Below, one piece after another: positions 27,482 through 34,760 of a stretch of DNA of 64,000 nucleotides. Location of the stretch: the NCBI RefSeq assembly GCF_001650905.1, contig NZ_LXYG01000002.1, positions 248,001-312,000 of the forward strand, read 5' to 3'. How positions within the stretch are numbered: the first letter of the stretch is position 1; the number at the start of each line of letters is the position of its first letter. The notes under the pieces are model-generated. The model saw only the letters and a program-made list of their open reading frames with translations. It made no database searches and had not been told where the DNA came from. The position numbers and the translations under genes were made by a program. This DNA is from Balneola sp. EhC07. GTDB taxonomy: Bacteria > Bacteroidota > Rhodothermia > Balneolales > Balneolaceae.

Positions 27482-28606
27482 ATGAATTTTAATCCTGTAA
27501 TTTTTGCAATCCCTATCTTTTTCGGGCTTATGAGTATAGAGCTGATGTACGAAGCCATTACAAAGAAAAAAACCTATCGTTTAAATGACGCGGTCACGAA
27601 CATCAATCTAGGTGTTTTGAATCAGGTGAGCAATATTTTTACCAAAATTGTTACAATCGGTATCTATTCCTTTACCTACCAATACTTTGCAGTATATAAA
27701 ATTCCTGAACACTGGATCTCTTTCATTATTCTTTTCTTTCTTTATGACCTTTGCTTCTACTGGAGTCACCGAATGTCACATCAGATCAGCCTTTTCTGGG
27801 GTGGACATGTAGTACATCATCAAAGTGAAGATTTTAATTTATCGGTGGCTCTAAGGCAAAGTTCTACTGCTTTTATCTGGAGTACTCCTTTTTATTTACC
27901 ATTGGCTGTTCTTGGTTTTGATCCTATTCAGTTTGTGCTTATCGGAGGATTTAATCTGCTTTATCAATTCTGGATTCATACCGAACATATAAACAGAATA
28001 GGATGGCTTGAAAAGATTATGAACACTCCTTCACATCACAGAGTACATCACGGTCGGGATCCGAAATACATCGACAAAAATTACGCCGGTGTTTTTATAA
28101 TCTGGGATAAAATGTTCGGAACCTTCAAGGAAGAGGAAGAACGTCCAAATTATGGTATTACCAAACCCGTAGGGAGCTGGAATCCGGTATATGCTAATTT
28201 TGCTCATTATATAGATCTTTTTCGCTACACCAAGCAGTCCAGATCCTGGAGTGATACCAAAAACATGTTGTTCAAACAACCGGGGTGGTTACCTGATTAT
28301 CTTAGAGGAGTACAAACACCGGAAGCTGTAACCGGTGACTTTAAGAAGTACAATGCTGATGTATCTTTTATATGGATGAAGACCTATATCTTTGCTCAGT
28401 TTGTAATAGCTATTTCTATTACCGCTTATTTTCTATTCAATTTTTCGGATTTTTCAATCCCGGGAAAAGCGCTTTATTCCTTCTGGATAATTTTCTCATC
28501 TGCTATGTTAGGAATACTGTTTGAATCCAAAAGTAAATGGGTTTTTTGGGTAGAAATCTTGAGACTCAGCTTGATCCCTGCCTTGGCTTATGTGCTGATT
28601 TCTTGA
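27482..28606 (+). CDS. sterol desaturase / fatty acid hydroxylase family membrane enzyme
   Basis: A 374-residue membrane di-iron enzyme. The three histidine boxes are present: HRMSH (about residue 98), HVVHH (about 111) and HRVHHGRD (about 183-189), together with membrane helices at the N-terminus and three more after residue 290. Family members hydroxylate or desaturate lipids, using oxygen. The substrate is not evident; Bacteroidota homologues lie in lipid or carotenoid contexts, which are not seen here. Its stop abuts that of purB. Confidence 0.85.
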   Translation: MNFNPVIFAIPIFFGLMSIELMYEAITKKKTYRLNDAVTNINLGVLNQVSNIFTKIVTIGIYSFTYQYFAVYKIPEHWISFIILFFLYDLCFYWSHRMSHQISLFWGGHVVHHQSEDFNLSVALRQSSTAFIWSTPFYLPLAVLGFDPIQFVLIGGFNLLYQFWIHTEHINRIGWLEKIMNTPSHHRVHHGRDPKYIDKNYAGVFIIWDKMFGTFKEEEERPNYGITKPVGSWNPVYANFAHYIDLFRYTKQSRSWSDTKNMLFKQPGWLPDYLRGVQTPEAVTGDFKKYNADVSFIWMKTYIFAQFVIAISITAYFLFNFSDFSIPGKALYSFWIIFSSAMLGILFESKSKWVFWVEILRLSLIPALAYVLIS

Positions 28607-29899
28607 TTACAATCCCACCCTTTCAAAAATAACATCTACATTTCTGGTGTGATGTTTCAGATCAAAAGCATCTTCGATCTCTTCTTTGCTGAGTTGTGAT
28701 GAAATAAACTCGTCGTTATCGATCAATGGACGGAATAACTTTTGATTTTCCCACGATTCCATCGCCAGTGGTTGAACAGCGTCGTACGCTTCTTCTCTGT
28801 TGATGCCTTTGTCAATCAGTTTATTCAGAATACGCTGAGAAAATACCAATCCCTGTGTTTTCCAGATATTAGCTTCCATATTCTCCTCAAATACAACCAG
28901 ATTTTCGATCACATTAGAAAAACGTGAAAGCATATAATCCAGTAATGTAGTCGCATCCGGAAGAATGATACGCTCCGCAGATGAATGTGAGATATCACGT
29001 TCGTGCCAAAGCGGAATATTTTCAAAAGCAGTTACCATATAACCACGAAGTACTCTTGCGCAGCCTGTTATATTCTCAGAACTGATCGGGTTTCTTTTAT
29101 GCGGCATAGATGAAGATCCCTTCTGCCCTTTTCTGAAAGCTTCTTCAGCTTCACGAACTTCACTGCGTTGCAAATGACGAACTTCCACCGCCATTTTTTC
29201 CATCGTTGAACCGATCAAAGCCAAAGTTGATATGTAAAAAGCGTGTCTGTCTCGCTGTAAGGTCTGGGTTGAAATCGGAGCCGGAGTCAATCCTAATTTC
29301 TCGCAGGTGTACTGTTCTACTTCCGGAGGAATGTTAGCAAAAGTTCCTACCGAGCCGGACAGTTTTCCGAATTCAACATCAGCAGCTGCTTTTTCGAAGC
29401 GCTCTAAATTTCTTTTCATTTCCGCATACCAAAGGGCGCACTTCAACCCAAAAGTAGTTGGCTCCGCGTGAATTCCATGCGTTCTGCCCATCATCACAGT
29501 GTACTTATGAGCCTTCGCCTTTTCGCCCAGAACTGAAATAATTCGTTCCAGATCTTCTTTGATCAACTTATTCGCTTGCTTTAAACGAACTCCCCAGGCT
29601 GTGTCTACCACATCCGTGGAAGTCAATCCGTAATGGATCCATTTTTTTTCTTCGCCCAACGTTTCCGATACCGCTCGGGTAAAGGCCACCACATCGTGAC
29701 GGGTTTTGGCTTCAATTTCTTTTATTCTATCTAACTTGAAAGATGCTTTTTCATACAATTTATCCACATCTTCCATAGGGATGGTTCCCAATTTTGCCCA
29801 TGCCCAACACGCTGCAAGTTCAACCTCCAACCAGGCTTGAAATTGATTTTCTTCCGTCCAAATGTCTTCCATTTCTTTGCGGGAATATCGGGATATCAT
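28607..29899 (-). CDS. purB: adenylosuccinate lyase PurB
   Basis: A 430-residue fumarase/aspartase-superfamily lyase used twice in purine synthesis (SAICAR and adenylosuccinate cleavage). Characteristic motifs: [38 protein letters not shown] with the catalytic histidine, and the signature loop [16 protein letters not shown]. The length is that of the short bacterial PurB type. The start codon follows the AT-rich region that holds a repeat pair. No other pur genes are adjacent. Confidence 0.95.
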   Translation of the reverse strand: MISRYSRKEMEDIWTEENQFQAWLEVELAACWAWAKLGTIPMEDVDKLYEKASFKLDRIKEIEAKTRHDVVAFTRAVSETLGEEKKWIHYGLTSTDVVDTAWGVRLKQANKLIKEDLERIISVLGEKAKAHKYTVMMGRTHGIHAEPTTFGLKCALWYAEMKRNLERFEKAAADVEFGKLSGSVGTFANIPPEVEQYTCEKLGLTPAPISTQTLQRDRHAFYISTLALIGSTMEKMAVEVRHLQRSEVREAEEAFRKGQKGSSSMPHKRNPISSENITGCARVLRGYMVTAFENIPLWHERDISHSSAERIILPDATTLLDYMLSRFSNVIENLVVFEENMEANIWKTQGLVFSQRILNKLIDKGINREEAYDAVQPLAMESWENQKLFRPLIDNDEFISSQLSKEEIEDAFDLKHHTRNVDVIFERVGL

Positions 29900-29976
29900 A
29901 AAAGTAGTTAGTTTAGTTTTTCAAATGATTGAGACATGAGTTCGATCTTAGTAATTGCTCAAAATGTCACTATTTC

Positions 29977-30069
29977 GTCATTCCTGCGCAGGCAGGAATC
30001 TGGATCGAATTTAAAAACAATTAGTGCCAAATATGAGATCTAGATTCCAGGCATTCGCCGTGGAATGAC
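29977..30069. repeat. inverted pair of AGAT/ATGAC palindromes (empty pair)
   Basis: The left unit (29977-30001) reads GTCATTCCTGCGCAGGCAG and ends GAATCT; the right unit (30042-30069) begins AGATTCCAGG and ends TGGAATGAC. Each can fold alone and the two face each other across a 40-base spacer. The outer ends GTCAT/ATGAC and inner ends ATCT/AGAT are shared with other repeats of this window. The layout resembles REPIN elements. Confidence 0.75.
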
Positions 30070-30198
30070 TTTGGAATTAATTTCAATCTAATGTTTAAGA
30101 TCAAACTCTGTTTTAAGATAAGGTTTCTGAATACAGATTGCCTCGATTCGATTATTTTTTTTGAATCAGAAATTACTTGTTGGAATAAAATTTAATTA

Positions 30199-30214
30199 AT
30201 CGTAATATTGCAAT
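30199..30214. promoter_or_regulatory. probable ArsR operator
   Basis: ATCGTAATATTGCAAT is an imperfect 16-bp palindrome (12 of 16 positions symmetric), 18 bases before the arsR start. The AT-rich dyad with AT(C/T)G half-sites is the usual form of ArsR/SmtB operators. It would allow autorepression released by arsenite. Confidence 0.55.
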
Positions 30215-30231
30215 GAACAAATACAAAAGTA

Positions 30232-30567
30232 ATGGGACTTACCAAAACCGAAATTTTTACAGAGCAACAAAACAAGATCGCAGTGTTTGCAAAAGCCTTT
30301 GCTCATCCTGCCCGCGTTGCCATACTACAACAATTATTTTCTACCAATTCCTGCATTTGCGGTGACTTGGTTGAAGAAATTGGTCTCGCCCAGCCTACGA
30401 TCTCTCAGCATTTAAAAGAGCTGAAGAATCTCGGGCTTATCCAGGGAAATATTGAAGGAACCAGTGTGTGCTATTGCATAAATAAAGAAAACTGGTCAGA
30501 GATGAAATCGATCATCGCTCAATTTCTGGATCAGGATATAAACGGAACAAACTTAAACTGCTGCTAA
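30232..30567 (+). CDS. arsR: ArsR-family arsenic-responsive repressor
   Basis: A 111-residue winged-helix repressor. FAHPARVAILQQLF is the first helix, and NSCICGDLV places a CxC pair in the alpha-3 position that binds As(III) in classic ArsR proteins. The recognition helix is LAQPTISQHLKELKNLGL. Two further cysteines end the protein (NLNCC) and one lies in SVCYC, so extra thiol ligands are possible. It leads an operon of four genes that should respond to arsenite. Confidence 0.9.
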   Translation: MGLTKTEIFTEQQNKIAVFAKAFAHPARVAILQQLFSTNSCICGDLVEEIGLAQPTISQHLKELKNLGLIQGNIEGTSVCYCINKENWSEMKSIIAQFLDQDINGTNLNCC

Positions 30568-30591
30568 TTTAAAACTCATCAATACAGAATC

Positions 30592-31059
30592 ATGAAATTA
30601 TCTCAAATTAAACGCACCCTTGTCGACCTGGAATCTATCGCTTTTCAATTACCGAATGGTGAATTGGTGCCAAGACATTTTCACGTGACCGAAGTTGGAA
30701 TGATCACCAAGAACTTCATCGATTGCGGCGGAACACTCAGAAATGAGGAAGTGATCAACTTTCAGCTGTGGAGTGCTAATGATTACGATCACCGCATCCA
30801 TCCGGAAAAACTGTTGCACATCATTGAGCTATCTGAAAAGACCTTAGGACTTCCCGATCTGGATATCGAAGTAGAATACCAGGGCGAAACCATTGGCAAA
30901 TACGGTCTCGATTTTGACGGAACTAATTTCCTACTGACTTCCAAGGCCACTGATTGTCTGGCTAAGGAAAATTGTGGCATTCCGGCTTCCAAACCAAAAG
31001 TTAAACTATCCGAGCTTCAAACAGCTGAGTGCTGCGCTCCCGGAAGTGGTTGCTGTTAA
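30592..31059 (+). CDS. DUF6428 family protein of arsenic operons
   Basis: A 155-residue protein with the pattern KLVxxVxxxL-like start, LPNGELVPRHFHVTEVG, NDYDHRIHPEKLLHIIELSEK and YGLDFDGTNFLL. The family, which I recognise as DUF6428, is found beside arsR/arsC genes in Bacteroidota and has no established function. The tail is cysteine-rich (ECCAPGSGCC), suggesting soft-metal or As(III) binding. It lies 24 bp after arsR and 18 bp before the arsC-like gene. Confidence 0.8.
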   Translation: MKLSQIKRTLVDLESIAFQLPNGELVPRHFHVTEVGMITKNFIDCGGTLRNEEVINFQLWSANDYDHRIHPEKLLHIIELSEKTLGLPDLDIEVEYQGETIGKYGLDFDGTNFLLTSKATDCLAKENCGIPASKPKVKLSELQTAECCAPGSGCC

Positions 31060-31077
31060 TCTTTTAATGATCGAAAA

Positions 31078-31722
31078 ATGACCACAACTACATCTCCCCT
31101 TTTTGATGAGCTATTGAGCTACACCAAAGAACTGGAACAAAACTTTGATTCCATTCCCAAAGAGCGAAAAGACAAATTACGTTCTTTAAGCGAATATCTT
31201 TCGGGAAAATGGAATTCGAATCAAACTCCGAAAGCCATTATCATTTGCACGCATAATTCCAGAAGAAGTCATTTGGGGCAGTTGTGGTTAGCGGTTGGAG
31301 CTGATCACTACGGATTTCCTGAGATCGAAACTTTTTCCGGTGGAACCGAAGCTACTGCTTTTCATCCCAATGCGGTAAATGCCGTCCGCAGAGCCGGATT
31401 TAATGTAGAAGCCGAAGATCCCGATGCCTCCAATCCTGAGTACCAAATTTCCTGGAAAGTTGAAATGGAAGCATATAAAGCTTTCTCAACCCGGTTTGAT
31501 GAATCTCCGAATCCTACTAAAGAATTCGCTGCCATTATGGTGTGTTCAGAAGCTGATCAAGGATGCCCTTTTGTGCCCGGAACAGATTTCAGGCTGGCTC
31601 TTCCTTTTGAAGACCCCAAAGCTTTTGACGGAACCGATCTTCAGGATGCTAAATACGATGAACGCTGTAAACAGATCGGTACAGAAATGCTATTTGTAAT
31701 GAGTAATGTAGAGTTGAAATGA
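31078..31722 (+). CDS. arsC: low-molecular-weight phosphatase-type arsenate reductase
   Basis: A 214-residue protein with the phosphate/arsenate-binding P-loop CTHNSRRS (C-x5-R, cysteine near residue 59) at the end of the first strand, followed by TFSGGTEATAFHPNAVNAVRRAGF, which is typical of LMW-PTP arsenate reductases. It is longer than the classical enzymes (about 130-140) because of an N-terminal helical extension of about 50 residues and an insertion before the C-terminal SEADQGCPFVPG loop. Role: reduction of As(V) to As(III). Its end overlaps the aquaporin start (ATGA). Confidence 0.85.
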   Translation: MTTTTSPLFDELLSYTKELEQNFDSIPKERKDKLRSLSEYLSGKWNSNQTPKAIIICTHNSRRSHLGQLWLAVGADHYGFPEIETFSGGTEATAFHPNAVNAVRRAGFNVEAEDPDASNPEYQISWKVEMEAYKAFSTRFDESPNPTKEFAAIMVCSEADQGCPFVPGTDFRLALPFEDPKAFDGTDLQDAKYDERCKQIGTEMLFVMSNVELK

Positions 31723-32360
31723 GAAAATATTTTGCTGAATTCATAGGAACGTTCGCTTTAGTTTTTTGCGGAACCGGAGCTATTGTGATCAATGATGTAA
31801 CCGGAGGAACGGTAACGCATGTTGGAGTAGCCATTACCTTTGGATTGATCGTTACGGCGATGATCTATGCATTTGGTAAAATTTCGGGAGCGCATATCAA
31901 TCCGGCGGTTTCCATTGCTTTTGCAGTTACCGATCGGTTTAACGAAAAACAGGTTGCTCCATATATCATTGCTCAGGTTGGCGGAGCCATTTTTGCTTCC
32001 GTGATCTTAGCCTTTCTTTTTCAGGAGCACGAAGGATTGGGCGCTACCCTCCCGGCCGGAGAATGGCACCAAACCTTTATTCTGGAAATCATTCTTACCT
32101 ACTTTTTGATGGTGGTGATCTTGTTTGTAAGTCAAAATAAAGCCGTCACTGAATTCACCGGATTGGCTGTGGGATTTGTAGTTTTACTGGAAGCCATGTT
32201 TGCCGGACCGATCACAGGCGCTTCTATGAATCCCGCCCGCTCCATCGCCCCTGCCCTCGTTTCCGGAAATCTTACTCATCTTTGGATGTATATCGTTGCA
32301 CCTATCATTGGCGCACTTCTAGCTAGTGGAACTTGGTTTTTGTTGAGGGAGAAGGAGTAG
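31719..32360 (+). CDS. MIP/aquaporin channel of the arsenic operon
   Basis: A 213-residue major intrinsic protein with six membrane helices and both pore motifs, GAHINPAVS (about 63-71) and ASMNPARS (about 167-174). It is fused by ATGA to the arsC-like gene. In Sinorhizobium and others an aquaglyceroporin (AqpS) replaces the arsenite pump and lets As(III) leave down its gradient; the same role is inferred here because no arsB or acr3 gene is present. A copy of its last codons recurs at 33587-33620. Confidence 0.88.
   Translation: MRKYFAEFIGTFALVFCGTGAIVINDVTGGTVTHVGVAITFGLIVTAMIYAFGKISGAHINPAVSIAFAVTDRFNEKQVAPYIIAQVGGAIFASVILAFLFQEHEGLGATLPAGEWHQTFILEIILTYFLMVVILFVSQNKAVTEFTGLAVGFVVLLEAMFAGPITGASMNPARSIAPALVSGNLTHLWMYIVAPIIGALLASGTWFLLREKE
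32327..32360 (+). repeat. direct repeat left copy (3-prime end of the aquaporin gene)
   Basis: The last 34 bases of the aquaporin gene, from TGGAACTTGG to the stop codon. They match 33587-33620 at 30 of 34 positions. The two copies bracket the nuclease-like gene at 32468. Confidence 0.7.
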
Positions 32361-32467
32361 GTTTTAGTTTTTGCTTATCGGTAGGGAATTCTAGACTTTA
32401 GGTTCATTTCTTAATAGAAAAGTGAATGAAACTTAATTATCAACCTTTATTACAAGAACCAAAATAA

Positions 32468-33364
32468 TTGGAAATCTTTAGACAGATTACAGCAAACAAT
32501 ATTGAACTAAAGGATTATCCATTTCTAAAAGAATTAGCCATGGAGGCTTATTTGATAGAAAACGAAGATATTCTAAAACTAGACACTGAAAATTTCGCAG
32601 ATGTAGAAGTTTTGGATGCAGAAATTGCACTAAAAAGCGGGAGGAAAACATCTAACAGAGACGGAAGAATTGACATACTTGTGAAATACGGGTTTGACTA
32701 TCTAGCAATAGTTGAACTAAAAATACAGGAAATAAACGAACTTACATTAATTCAACTTGAGGATTATCTTAATGAAAAAGACCAATTATTAACTAATCAT
32801 CCCGACTTTTGGAATGAAAATGAAAGTCCTCCAAATTGGGTAGGAGTTTTAGTAGGCACTTCAATTTCACCTGAACTACAAAGAAAGCTTCAAGATGGTT
32901 ATGTGACTGCATCTGGAATTCCGATTGCAGGAATGATAATACGACGCTTTAGAAGCTTAGAGAATGAGATTTTTGTAACCACTGACACCTTTTTTAAATA
33001 CAACTACACAAATAGAGATTTTTCCAAATTTGAGTTCAAAGGTAAGACTTACAATAAGTCAAGACTTGTTAATAAAATCATCAAGTATTATGTCGAGTTA
33101 AATCCAGATTTGACTTATGCAGAGCTTGAAAAAGATTTTCCACAAGTACTTCAGGGTAGTATGGGTGTTTTCGATACAAAGCAGAACGCTCAAGAAATTT
33201 ATGATAGAACTGGACATAAAAGACATTACTTAAAACCAGAAGAATTAATTGAACTTTCCGATTCGATTATTGCTACAAGCAACCAATGGGGAATCAAAAA
33301 TATTGTACCATTTGTTCAACATTCAAATTCAATAGATAGTAGGATCAATATTGAGCCAAGATAG
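32468..33364 (+). CDS. PD-(D/E)XK nuclease-like protein
   Basis: A 298-residue protein with a probable TTG start at 32468; an ATG at 32540 is an alternative. Residues about 60-95 carry a restriction-endonuclease-like core: GRIDILVKYG (aspartate) followed by AIVELKIQEIN (E-x-K), as in NucS-type nucleases. The C-terminal third has a GVFDTKQNAQEIYDRTGHKRHY segment and a NQWGIKNIVPFV motif seen in other orphan nuclease-like proteins; its role is unknown. No methylase or helicase is adjacent. It is bracketed by a direct repeat, consistent with transfer. Confidence 0.65.
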   Translation: MEIFRQITANNIELKDYPFLKELAMEAYLIENEDILKLDTENFADVEVLDAEIALKSGRKTSNRDGRIDILVKYGFDYLAIVELKIQEINELTLIQLEDYLNEKDQLLTNHPDFWNENESPPNWVGVLVGTSISPELQRKLQDGYVTASGIPIAGMIIRRFRSLENEIFVTTDTFFKYNYTNRDFSKFEFKGKTYNKSRLVNKIIKYYVELNPDLTYAELEKDFPQVLQGSMGVFDTKQNAQEIYDRTGHKRHYLKPEELIELSDSIIATSNQWGIKNIVPFVQHSNSIDSRINIEPR

Positions 33365-33383
33365 CAATGTTTAATCACCAATC

Positions 33384-33472
33384 TAGCGCAAGCGTCACGC
33401 TTGTGCGGAAATATTTGGTCTAGTAAATAGAATCTAAACACCACAAAGATCCTGAAACAAGTTCAGGATGAC
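33384..33472 (+). repeat. composite direct repeat, left copy
   Basis: 86 bases (33384-33469) match 34587-34672 at 81 positions. The unit starts with the dyad GCGCAAGCGTCACGCTTGTGC and ends with the palindrome AGATCCTGAA/acaag/TTCAGGATGAC (33447-33472). The two copies bracket the DoxX-like gene. Confidence 0.85.
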
Positions 33473-33507
33473 CCTGATTTTTAAATCTCATCAAAAACCA
33501 GTTGTGT

Positions 33508-33536
33508 AGATTCTTCGCAGGTATGCTCAGAATGAC
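33508..33536 (+). repeat. single AGAT/ATGAC palindrome with different core
   Basis: Starts AGATTCTTCGCAGG and ends GCTCAGAATGAC. The outer flanks are those of the neighbouring repeats but the hairpin core differs completely from them, and the pairing is imperfect. Confidence 0.6.
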
Positions 33537-33586
33537 CCTGGGCTTTAACTCATGTATGTCATCGTAACGATCCTTGTTGATTTCTT

Positions 33587-33620
33587 GTCAATGGGACTTG
33601 GTTTTTATTGAGGAAGCAGG
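33587..33620 (+). pseudogene. remnant of an aquaporin 3-prime end
   Basis: The frame reads G-T-W-F-L-L-R-K-Q-E-stop, against G-T-W-F-L-L-R-E-K-E-stop at the end of the intact aquaporin gene (32327-32360); 30 of 34 bases match. Homology fades a few codons upstream. It is a fragment, either a duplicated target or the leftover of a second aquaporin gene. Confidence 0.7.
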
Positions 33621-33820
33621 AGTAGTATTAACCTTTTTCATAAAGATTATTCAGTCACTTTGTATTTCAAAGCACTTTTAACTATTATCTGAGAGTTTCA
33701 AATTTTTAGAGTGCGAGATAAGAAAGATCTTCAGTATTAATCCTTGGTGATTTTGTAATGCAAGCGATCTTTCTGATCAACATGTAGCAAGTTGGAATCA
33801 AACTACAGGATAAACTAATT

Positions 33821-34555
33821 ATGAGCCTAGGATCAAAGCTTGATGAATTGCATTATCAAGTCAAGCAAAACAGATGGTATTGGTACTTCTCTATTTTTTG
33901 TCGAATAATTTTAGCCTATGCTTTTATTGCTGCCGGAATCGTGAAAATTATTGATGAAAGATTTGCCGGAGGTTTATCGGAAATCCATCCAATGGGAGCA
34001 TATTTAACTGCTCTACATCATACAGGTTTTTATTATCCCTTTATCGGAATTGCCCAAATTCTTGCAGCAATATTACTTTTAATACCACGGACAGTAACTT
34101 TAGGTGCGCTACTCTATTTCCCGATCATTTTAAATATATGTATTCTTTCTATAGCCTTAAGATTTGAAGGTTCGTTTATCACTTCAACTTTAATGGTTCT
34201 AGCTAATTTATATATACTCGCTTGGAATTATGACAGATTAAAGTACATTTTTCCATTCAAGAAAGTATCTGATTTCGGTATTGTAAAAAGACCGGAGAAA
34301 TACGAAAACAAATTTCCTTTCTTATTCTTTGGTGGAGTTGCAGCAACTTTCGCGCTAACAATTTTAACATTCCTGCATGGATTTGATATTATGCCAAGGA
34401 ATTCATTATCTGATTGTAATAAACAATATGCCGGTACTGAATATGAGAACATTGGAAATGAATTTTGTGAATGTGTTCATTTAGACGGTGATATTTTGGA
34501 TGATTGTTTAGATGAATTTGCTGAGAAAAAGAAACAAATGGACGAAAATAAATAA
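33821..34555 (+). CDS. DoxX/MauE-like membrane protein
   Basis: A 244-residue membrane protein. Helix 1 (about 23-42) contains AYAFIAAGIVKI, the DoxX-like first-helix pattern with a lysine; helices 2-4 follow at about 68-90, 92-112 and 115-130, then a fifth at about 168-185. The C-terminal 50 residues are extracytoplasmic and hold three cysteines (LSDCNKQY, EFCECVHLD, DDCLDEF), unusual for DoxX. The biochemical role is unknown. The gene is bracketed by the 86-bp direct repeats. Confidence 0.68.
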   Translation: MSLGSKLDELHYQVKQNRWYWYFSIFCRIILAYAFIAAGIVKIIDERFAGGLSEIHPMGAYLTALHHTGFYYPFIGIAQILAAILLLIPRTVTLGALLYFPIILNICILSIALRFEGSFITSTLMVLANLYILAWNYDRLKYIFPFKKVSDFGIVKRPEKYENKFPFLFFGGVAATFALTILTFLHGFDIMPRNSLSDCNKQYAGTEYENIGNEFCECVHLDGDILDDCLDEFAEKKKQMDENK

Positions 34556-34586
34556 TAAAATAAAGGGCTGTTATCCCCATCCTTCT

Positions 34587-34672
34587 TAGCGAAAGCGTCA
34601 CACTTGTGCGGGAATATTTGGTCTGGTAAATCGAATCTAAACACCACAAAGATCCTGAAACAAGTTCAGGAT
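34587..34672 (+). repeat. composite direct repeat, right copy
   Basis: The second copy of the 86-bp unit at 33384, with five substitutions. It stops inside the ATGAC flank: the palindrome reads to CAGGAT and then diverges, so this copy is truncated at its right end. Confidence 0.85.
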
Positions 34673-34732
34673 TGTAGATGTTAGATAATTCGATGACAAA
34701 ATTTCTTTATACCAACCTCAATATTCCAAGCT

Positions 34733-34760
34733 GGTCATCCCGAACTTGTTTCGGGATCTT
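34733..34760 (-). repeat. left inverted palindrome of the GIY-YIG cassette
   Basis: GGTCATCCCGAA followed by CTTG and TTTCGGGATCTT. The 28 bases are the exact reverse complement of 35117-35144. The core differs from the 33447 unit by a T-A to C-G exchange in both arms, which keeps the stem. Confidence 0.9.

Larger units (their letters stand above)
29900..30231. other. intergenic region between purB and arsR
   Basis: A 332-base stretch without a gene. It contains the inverted palindrome pair described separately (29977-30069), the divergent upstream regions of purB and the arsenic operon, and an ArsR-type operator near 30199. No RNA gene is recognised. Confidence 0.7.
33365..33820. other. repeat-rich non-coding stretch
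   Basis: A 456-base stretch without a convincing gene. It holds the left 86-bp composite repeat (33384-33469, completed to 33472), a second palindrome (33508-33536), the aquaporin 3-prime remnant (33587-33620) and about 200 bases of AT-rich DNA upstream of the DoxX-like gene in which I see nothing definite. Confidence 0.7.

Noticed and set aside
33394-33421. GTCA...GGTCT stretch in the left composite repeat as another AGAT/ATGAC unit
   Set aside because: The ends partly fit but the core does not form a stem; the local dyad is centred on the GTCAC instead.
33384-34672. Repeats that might be a CRISPR array
   Set aside because: Only two copies of the 86-bp unit exist, more than 1.1 kb apart with a gene between, and there are no spacers or cas genes.
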